Assembly: GCA_026410415.1 (NCBI GenBank)
Contig: JAPMLR010000004.1
Coordinates: 1-64,000, forward strand
Length of the DNA: 64,000 nucleotides
Direction of reading: 5' to 3'
Source of the DNA: Denitratimonas yunnanensis (SeqCode)
Lineage (GTDB): Bacteria > Pseudomonadota > Gammaproteobacteria > Xanthomonadales > Xanthomonadaceae
In this document: in pieces, positions 58,371 to 64,000 of the stretch
Layout of the letters: every line of letters starts with the position of its first letter
Numbering within the stretch: position 1 is the stretch's first letter
The notes under the pieces: model-generated
Database searches by the model: none
What the model saw: only the letters and a program-made list of their open reading frames with translations
What the model was told of the DNA's origin: nothing
Translations under genes and position numbers: made by a program

Positions 58371-61300
58371 ATGTTGACCGATACCATTGTCGTTGCCGCG
58401 AGTCTGGCCTGGTTGGGCCTCCTGTTCGGCGCCGCGGTGTGGGGCGAGCGGCGTGGCTGGAAACTGGATCGGCATTGGGGCACGGTCTACGCGTTGTCGC
58501 TGGCGGTGTACTGCACTTCGTGGACGTTCTACGGCACCGTCACGCAGGCGGCGCGCTCGGGCTGGCCGCTGCCGCCGACCTTCGTCGGCACCATCCTGTT
58601 GTACGTCTTCGGTGCCGGGTTGCTGGTCCGCCTGATTCGGCTGTCGCGGGAACACAACAGCAGTTCGATCGCCGATCTGATTGCCACCCGTCTCGGGCGC
58701 AACTCCTGGCTGGCGGCGACCGTGACGGGCGTGGCGCTGCTCGGCCTGATTCCCTATGTGGCGCTGCAGCTCAAGGCCGTGGCGATGAGTTACAGCATGT
58801 TGACGCGTGCGTCGGAGCTGTCGCCGCCGGTCTGGGGTGACAGTGCGCTCTACGTGGCGCTGGCGATGGCGGTGTTCGCGATGCTGTTCGGGACGCGCAG
58901 CGCATCGGCGGTGGAGCACAATCGCGGGCTGGTGCTGGCGGTGGCGGTGGAGTCGCTGTTCAAGCTCGGCGTTATGCTCGCGCTGGGGGCGTTCGTGGTG
59001 TTCGGGCCGCATTGGCCGGCCCCCCCGTTGACGCCCGAGCCGGGTGGCGCGGAAGGGTTCCCGGCACTGATCATGCTGGGCGTGCTGGTGATGTTCACCC
59101 TGCCGCATCAGTTCCATGTGGGAGTGGTGGAGTGCCGTGACGAGCGCCACCTGCACACCGCGCGATGGATGTTTCCGCTGTACATGGTGTTGATCGCGTT
59201 GCCGCTGCTGCCGCTGGCACGCGTGGGGTTGGCGCAGCTCGCGCCACTGGGCGTGCCCTCCGATTTGTATGTGCTGGCCTTGCCCCTGTCGCAGGGCCAG
59301 GGCGGGTTGGCGTTGCTCGCGTTTCTTGGTGGCTTGAGCGCGGCCACCGGCATGGTGATTCTGGCAACACTGTCGTTGAGCCTGATGATCGGCAATCACT
59401 GGCTCGCGCCGTTGCGTGTGCGCGGCGCATGGGCCCAGCCCGGTGGCCCGAATCGTCGCGGCGAGGTGCTCTTGCAGCGCCGCGTCGGCATCCTCGCCGT
59501 GGTATTGCTGGCTTGGCTTTACAGCCGTGCGATCGCAGGGAGCGAAGCCCTCGCCGACATCGGCGCAGTATCTTTTTCGGCGCTTTCCACGATTGCCCCG
59601 GCGCTTGGTTTTGCGATGTGGCGCCCGCGCACGTCGCCACTCGCCGTCCTCGTGGGCATGTTGTTCGGTGTGGGGGTGTGGGTCTGGACCTTGCTGCTGC
59701 CAACCCTCTGGCCGCTGGCGGTTCCCGATGCGGCATGGCTGGAGCGGGGGCCTGTCGGTCTGGCCTTCCTCGCGCCTGACGGCTTCCTCGGGTTGACCGG
59801 CTGGAGCCGCGTGCTTCGTGCGGTGGTGACGAGTCTGGTCGTGGCCACACTGCTGCCGTTGTTGATCGATTGGCTGTGGCGGCGCAAGCCGGATACTGGT
59901 GCGGCAGGCCCGATTCCTGTCGCCGCGTTGCAGGATCTGGCGGGGCGCTTCCTGCATCCGCTGCGGATGGAGCAGTTGTTCGAGGGCGCGAATGGCGACG
60001 GTTATGCCTCCGCGCGCCTGCAGTCCACGGTCGAACGCGAACTGGCCTCGGTACTCGGTGCCGCCTCCACCCGGTTGCTGATCGATACCGCGCGCACCGA
60101 CCTCGGGCCGGATCTTGAAACCGTCGCGGCCATCGTGGGCGAGGCATCGCAGGTGTCGCGCTTCAACCAGCGTCTGCTGGAGGCGGCGCTCGAAAACATG
60201 AGTCAGGGCATCAGCGTGGTCGATCGTGATCAGCGGCTGGTGGCGTGGAACCGCAGGTACGCCGAATTGTTCGGTTTTCCCTCGGAGCTGTTGCATGTCG
60301 GCCAGCCGGTGGAAACACTGGCGCATTGGGCGTTGTCGCGGGGCTTCGGCAGCGGAAGGGAGCAGCTGGAGCAAGCCGTCTCGCGGCGCATCGAACACAT
60401 GCGTGCGGGTACGCCACACCTTTCCGAGCGTCGCTTCCCCGATGGCACCGTCGTTGAAATTCGCGGCAACCCGATGCCGGGTGGCGGCTTCGTCGCCACC
60501 TTCACCGATGTCACCCAGTTTCGCCGCGCCGAGGCGGAGCTGACCCGTGCCAACGAAACGCTGGAAATGCGTGTCGACGAACGCACCCGCGAGCTCGACC
60601 AGGCCCGCCGCGCCGCGGAGCGGGCGAACGAGGCCAAAAGCCGATTCCTCGCTGCGATCAGTCATGATCTGTTGCAGCCGTTGCACGCCGCGCAACTGTT
60701 CACTCATGCACTGGGCGAGAGGTTGCAGCATGAGCAATACCGTGCGTTGGTGGACAACATCCATGGCGCGCTTGATTCGACCGAAGCGCTGCTCGGCGGG
60801 CTGCTCGACATTTCCCGGCTCGATGCCGGTCGCCAGCCAATCGACGTGCAGGACTTCCCGTTGGCGCAACTGCTCGAGCCCATGGCGGCCGAGTTCGAGG
60901 TGATGGCAGCCGAACGTGGTGTCGTGCTGGATCTGGTTCCCAGCGCAGCCTGGGTGCGCAGCGATCCGCAATTGCTGCGTCGGGTGTTGATGAACTTTGT
61001 TTCCAATGCGGTGCGCTACACCGAACGAGGCCGCATCGTGATCGGTTCCCGGCGACGCGGGAATACGTTGCGCATCGAGGTCTGGGATACCGGGCCGGGC
61101 ATTGCCGAGCGCGAGCGTCGCGCGATATTCGACGAGTTCCGGCGTGGCGATCAGGCGCGCGGACAGGGTCTAGGTCTGGGGCTGGCGATTGCCGAGCGTA
61201 CCGCGCGACTGCTCGGCCATCCATTGAGACTGCGCAGCTGGCCCGGACATGGCAGCGTGTTCTCCGTCAGCGTGCCGCGCGCGGCTCCCGGCCGGCTGGA

Positions 61301-61691
61301 GCAGGCCCCTGCAACCCTTCCGGAAGCGCCGGATCTGCTGACGCGCAGCACGGTGCTGGTGCTCGACAACGATGCGGTGGTGCGGGAAGCGATGCGTGAA
61401 TTGCTGGAAGGCTGGAGTTGGTGCGTCCACGCCGCGCACGACATCGACAGCGCCCGTGCCGTGCTGGCCGCTCATCCGGTGGATTTGCTGCTGCTCGATT
61501 ACCACCTCGATGGCGACACCACCGGGCTGGACGCACATGTGGCACTGGCCAGCACCAGCCCGGCCATCGTGATCACCGCCGATCGCAGCGAAGCGGTGCG
61601 CGAGGCGGTCGAGGCGCGCGGGTTGTTGCTGCTGCACAAGCCGCTCAGGCCGTTGGCGCTGCGCTCGGTGATGCGCCGGCTGGGATTGTGA
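58371..61691 (+). CDS. Hybrid sensor histidine kinase with sodium/solute-symporter-like sensor domain
   Basis: The 1106-residue protein has an N-terminal SSF-like membrane domain (about 1-500, roughly 12-13 hydrophobic segments, including ALSLAVYCTSWTFYG and LGGLSAATGMVILATLSLSLM). A PAS domain spans about 600-720 (NMSQGISVVDRDQRLVAWNRRYAELF). After a coiled coil comes the histidine kinase with phospho-acceptor His765 in AAISHDLLQPLHAAQLF, N box NFVSNAVRYTERG, and DTGPGI and GLGLGLAI boxes. The C-terminal receiver has Asp1043 in DLLLLDYHLDGD. The architecture is like CbrA/ErcS' relatives that sense nutrients. No cognate response regulator gene is adjacent. Confidence 0.93.
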   Translation: MLTDTIVVAASLAWLGLLFGAAVWGERRGWKLDRHWGTVYALSLAVYCTSWTFYGTVTQAARSGWPLPPTFVGTILLYVFGAGLLVRLIRLSREHNSSSIADLIATRLGRNSWLAATVTGVALLGLIPYVALQLKAVAMSYSMLTRASELSPPVWGDSALYVALAMAVFAMLFGTRSASAVEHNRGLVLAVAVESLFKLGVMLALGAFVVFGPHWPAPPLTPEPGGAEGFPALIMLGVLVMFTLPHQFHVGVVECRDERHLHTARWMFPLYMVLIALPLLPLARVGLAQLAPLGVPSDLYVLALPLSQGQGGLALLAFLGGLSAATGMVILATLSLSLMIGNHWLAPLRVRGAWAQPGGPNRRGEVLLQRRVGILAVVLLAWLYSRAIAGSEALADIGAVSFSALSTIAPALGFAMWRPRTSPLAVLVGMLFGVGVWVWTLLLPTLWPLAVPDAAWLERGPVGLAFLAPDGFLGLTGWSRVLRAVVTSLVVATLLPLLIDWLWRRKPDTGAAGPIPVAALQDLAGRFLHPLRMEQLFEGANGDGYASARLQSTVERELASVLGAASTRLLIDTARTDLGPDLETVAAIVGEASQVSRFNQRLLEAALENMSQGISVVDRDQRLVAWNRRYAELFGFPSELLHVGQPVETLAHWALSRGFGSGREQLEQAVSRRIEHMRAGTPHLSERRFPDGTVVEIRGNPMPGGGFVATFTDVTQFRRAEAELTRANETLEMRVDERTRELDQARRAAERANEAKSRFLAAISHDLLQPLHAAQLFTHALGERLQHEQYRALVDNIHGALDSTEALLGGLLDISRLDAGRQPIDVQDFPLAQLLEPMAAEFEVMAAERGVVLDLVPSAAWVRSDPQLLRRVLMNFVSNAVRYTERGRIVIGSRRRGNTLRIEVWDTGPGIAERERRAIFDEFRRGDQARGQGLGLGLAIAERTARLLGHPLRLRSWPGHGSVFSVSVPRAAPGRLEQAPATLPEAPDLLTRSTVLVLDNDAVVREAMRELLEGWSWCVHAAHDIDSARAVLAAHPVDLLLLDYHLDGDTTGLDAHVALASTSPAIVITADRSEAVREAVEARGLLLLHKPLRPLALRSVMRRLGL

Positions 61692-61705
61692 TCGTTTGGA
61701 CCGCG

Positions 61706-63919
61706 CTACAGCGTCACCCGTCGCAAGCGCAGCGCGTTGCTTATCACCGATACCGAACTCAGGCTCATCGCCAGCGCGGCAAGCGCCGGACTCAGCAACC
61801 AGCCGAACACCGGGTAGAGCATACCCGCTGCGATCGGAATGCCGAGTGCGTTGTAGCCAAATGCGAAACCGAGGTTCTGGCGGATGTTGCGCACCGTCGC
61901 GCGTGACAGTGTCCGCGCGCGCGCGATGCCACGCAGGTCGCCTTCCACCAGCGTGACCTGGGCGCTTTCCATCGCCACATCGGTACCGTGACCCATGGCG
62001 ATGCCGACGTGCGCGATGGCCAGTGCCGGCGCGTCGTTGACGCCGTCGCCGGCCATCGCCACGACGTGGCCCCGGGCGCGCAGTTCGGAAACGATACGAG
62101 CCTTGCCTTCGGGCGTGACCTCCGCCTCCACCCGCGCGATGTCGAGCGTATCGGCGACAACCTGTGCGGTGGTGCGGTTGTCACCGGTCAGCATCACGAT
62201 CTCGATGCCATCGGCGCGAAGGCGGGCGAGTGCCTCGGCTGTGGTGGGCTTGATCGGGTCGGCCACCGCCAGCGCGCCCGCGGGTGCACCATCCACGGCG
62301 AGCATCACTGCTGTCTTGCCCTGAGCCTGAAGCTGGGCGAGCTGCGCATCAAGGTGGCATGTCTCCACGCCTGCGCGGCGCATCAGCGCATGATTGCCGA
62401 GCAATACATGCCGGCCCCGCACGGTGCCTTCGATGCCGATGCCGGTATGCGAGACGAAATCGGTCACTGCATCCACGGCAAGCCCGCGATCGCGCGCCGC
62501 CGTGACGATGGCATGGGCGAGCGGGTGTTCGCTGCCACTCTCCAGCGCCGCAGCCAGCGCGAGCACGGTATTTTGGCTATCAGTCGCGTTCCCGTGGGCA
62601 TCGCGGGCGAGGACATCGGTGAGCACCGGTTTGCCCAGCGTCAACGTGCCGGTCTTGTCCAACACCAGCGTATCGATTTTCCCCAGCGTTTCGATGGCTT
62701 CGGCATTGCGGAACAGCACGCCCATCTGCGCACCGCGCCCGGTCGCGACCATGATCGAGATCGGCGTCGCCAGCCCGAGCGCGCAGGGGCAGGCGATGAT
62801 GAGCACGGCCACCGCATTGACCAGCGCCAGGCCGAAGCGCGGCTCGGGGCCGAACACGGCCCACAGTACGAAGGTGAGCAGAGAGATCGCGACCACGGCA
62901 GGCACGAACCAACCGGCCACGCGGTCGGCGATGCGTTGCAACGGCGCGCGCGAACGCTGCGCCTCTGCCACCAGTTGCACGATGCGGGCAAGCTGGGTGT
63001 CGGCCCCGATCTTGTCCGCGCGCATCACGACACTGCCGGTGGTGTTGAGCGTGCCGGCGCGCAGCGCGTCGCCGGGGCCACGCGGCTGCGGGATGGATTC
63101 GCCGGTCAACATGGATTCGTCGAAGCTGCTTCCGCCCTCGACGACGGTACCGTCCACCGGCACCTTGGCGCCGGGCAACACGCGCAGCAGATCGCCGACT
63201 GCCACTTCGTCCAGTGGCACATCGCGCTCGTCGCCGGCGGCGTCGATGCGGCGTGCGGTTTTCGGTGCCAGATCGAGCAGCGCACGCAAGGCCGCGCCGG
63301 TGCGGTGGCGGGCGCGCAGTTCCAGCCATTCGCCCAGCAGCACCAGCGCGACGATGACGGCGGCGGCCTCGAAATACAGCCCGACCTGGCCGTGCGCATC
63401 ACGGAAAGCAGCGGGGAATAGCTGCGGCGCCAGCGTGGCGACGACGCTGTAGCCATAGGCCACGCCCACACCCAGCCCGATCAGCGTATACATGTTCGGA
63501 TTGCGTGCTCGCAGCGAATCGGCGAAGCGCCGGAACAGCGGTGCCGCGCCCCACATCACCACCACCGTGGACAGCGCGAACTCGATCCACTTGCCCCAAG
63601 CGGGGGGATGCGTACCGAGGACATGTGGAACCATCGCCACCAGCATCACCGGCAAGGCGAAGGTCGCGCTGATCCAGAAGCGGTTGCGTACCGAGGCGAT
63701 CTCGGCTTTGGCATGGCCGTCGTCGGCGCTGGGCAGCATCGGCTCCAGCGCCATGCCGCAGATCGGACAGGAAGCGGGGCCGTCGCGGACGATTTCCGGG
63801 TGCATCGGGCAGGTCCATTGCGCGTCGTCGGGGATCGGGCCGGCGACAGGTTTGGACGTGTGGCCGTGGCAACAGGCGTGCACGGCGGGCGCGGCTTCCC
63901 CGGAAGTTTCCGGCCTCAT
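61706..63919 (-). CDS. Copper-type P1B ATPase with N-terminal heavy-metal-binding domain
   Basis: This membrane pump exports copper(I) or silver(I). The 737-residue product starts with a His/Cys-rich stretch (HACCHGHTSK) and a heavy-metal-binding domain WTCPMHPEIVRDGPASCPICGMALEP (residues about 35-60). Membrane helices follow, with IACPCALGLATPIS (the metal-binding CPC), LLGEWLELRARH, SMLTGESIPQ (actuator), LDKTGTLTLGKP (phosphorylated Asp) and AMAGDGVNDAPALAIAHVGIAMG (hinge). No HMA domain is present. ATG 63919 is one choice; the frame is open beyond the right edge and includes EGKCGEGRCGAA upstream, so the true start may lie outside the window. Confidence 0.93.
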   Translation of the reverse strand: MRPETSGEAAPAVHACCHGHTSKPVAGPIPDDAQWTCPMHPEIVRDGPASCPICGMALEPMLPSADDGHAKAEIASVRNRFWISATFALPVMLVAMVPHVLGTHPPAWGKWIEFALSTVVVMWGAAPLFRRFADSLRARNPNMYTLIGLGVGVAYGYSVVATLAPQLFPAAFRDAHGQVGLYFEAAAVIVALVLLGEWLELRARHRTGAALRALLDLAPKTARRIDAAGDERDVPLDEVAVGDLLRVLPGAKVPVDGTVVEGGSSFDESMLTGESIPQPRGPGDALRAGTLNTTGSVVMRADKIGADTQLARIVQLVAEAQRSRAPLQRIADRVAGWFVPAVVAISLLTFVLWAVFGPEPRFGLALVNAVAVLIIACPCALGLATPISIMVATGRGAQMGVLFRNAEAIETLGKIDTLVLDKTGTLTLGKPVLTDVLARDAHGNATDSQNTVLALAAALESGSEHPLAHAIVTAARDRGLAVDAVTDFVSHTGIGIEGTVRGRHVLLGNHALMRRAGVETCHLDAQLAQLQAQGKTAVMLAVDGAPAGALAVADPIKPTTAEALARLRADGIEIVMLTGDNRTTAQVVADTLDIARVEAEVTPEGKARIVSELRARGHVVAMAGDGVNDAPALAIAHVGIAMGHGTDVAMESAQVTLVEGDLRGIARARTLSRATVRNIRQNLGFAFGYNALGIPIAAGMLYPVFGWLLSPALAALAMSLSSVSVISNALRLRRVTL

Positions 63920-64000
63920 TGCCGCCCCGCAGCGTCCTTCGCCGCACTTGCCTTCAGGCGGCGCGGGTTCGGGTTTCTTCGATCCGCGGCAGGGGGATGC

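Noticed and set aside
58224..60971. 915-codon open frame antisense to the hybrid kinase
   Set aside because: Low-complexity His/Arg/Gln translation, no ribosome-binding site, and the kinase is certain.

Overview
The window is 64 kb of GC-rich, gene-dense chromosome from a gammaproteobacterium, most likely a member of the Lysobacterales/Xanthomonadales. The evidence is the gene order rpoE-rseA-mucD followed by lepA-lepB-DUF4845-rnc-era-recO, the dapD-arsC-like-dapE cluster, the pyrG-kdsA pair, rpsF-rpsR-rplI-dnaB-alr without priB, and protein sequences that read like xanthomonad versions. A secreted protein ending in IFANGFE hints at a Dokdonella/Rhodanobacteraceae-like lineage, but this is inference only. 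Almost everything is core housekeeping. There is no CRISPR array, no prophage and no complete transposon.

Positions 1-1560 are the only clearly accessory stretch. They hold the 3' half of a tyrosine integrase running off the left edge, a 43-codon IS3-type OrfA remnant, two direct copies of a roughly 65-bp repeat, an orphan 3' gene end, and a small lipoprotein gene overlapping it. Positions 1560-8111 hold a globin, small exported proteins, a bile-acid-symporter-family transporter, a radical SAM protein, a large secreted protein and a TraB/GumN-family protein. A fadJ-like beta-oxidation gene (8188-10218) is divergent from the envelope-stress sigma factor rpoE, which has its own sigmaE-type promoter.

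Positions 10.4-19.2 kb carry rpoE-rseA-mucD, lepA-lepB-DUF4845-rnc-era-recO and greB. Positions 19.3-22 kb hold a rhomboid protease and a convergent membrane protein. Positions 22.1-25.7 kb hold dapD-arsC-like-dapE and a soluble sugar dehydrogenase. Positions 26.0-33.4 kb form a tightly packed minus-strand cluster: agmatine deiminase, N-carbamoylputrescine amidase, a membrane TraB protein, a REC-PAS-GGDEF-EAL protein and exonuclease I. It links agmatine-to-putrescine conversion with cyclic-di-GMP turnover by position.

Positions 33.4-44.9 kb run through rpmJ, hemJ and a peptidyl-prolyl isomerase to the classical metY operon: initiator tRNA, rimP, nusA, infB, rbfA, truB, rpsO and pnp. Next come pyrG-kdsA, the asnS operon with three small genes, an A-type iron-sulfur carrier, and a sugE/gdx guanidinium exporter preceded by what reads as a textbook guanidine-II (mini-ykkC) riboswitch. 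The rpsF-rpsR-rplI-dnaB-alr cluster follows, then an Smr protein, rlmB, a membrane protein, a glutathione peroxidase, a hybrid histidine kinase with a sodium/solute-symporter-like sensor, and a copper-type P-type ATPase whose frame stays open to the right edge.

The most notable items are the guanidine-II riboswitch, the agu/TraB/c-di-GMP cluster with an attenuator-like leader, the decayed repeat-bounded segment at the left end, and a Cys-Gly copper-ligand-like motif in frame upstream of the ATPase start. I did not find a convincing wholly new multi-gene system.
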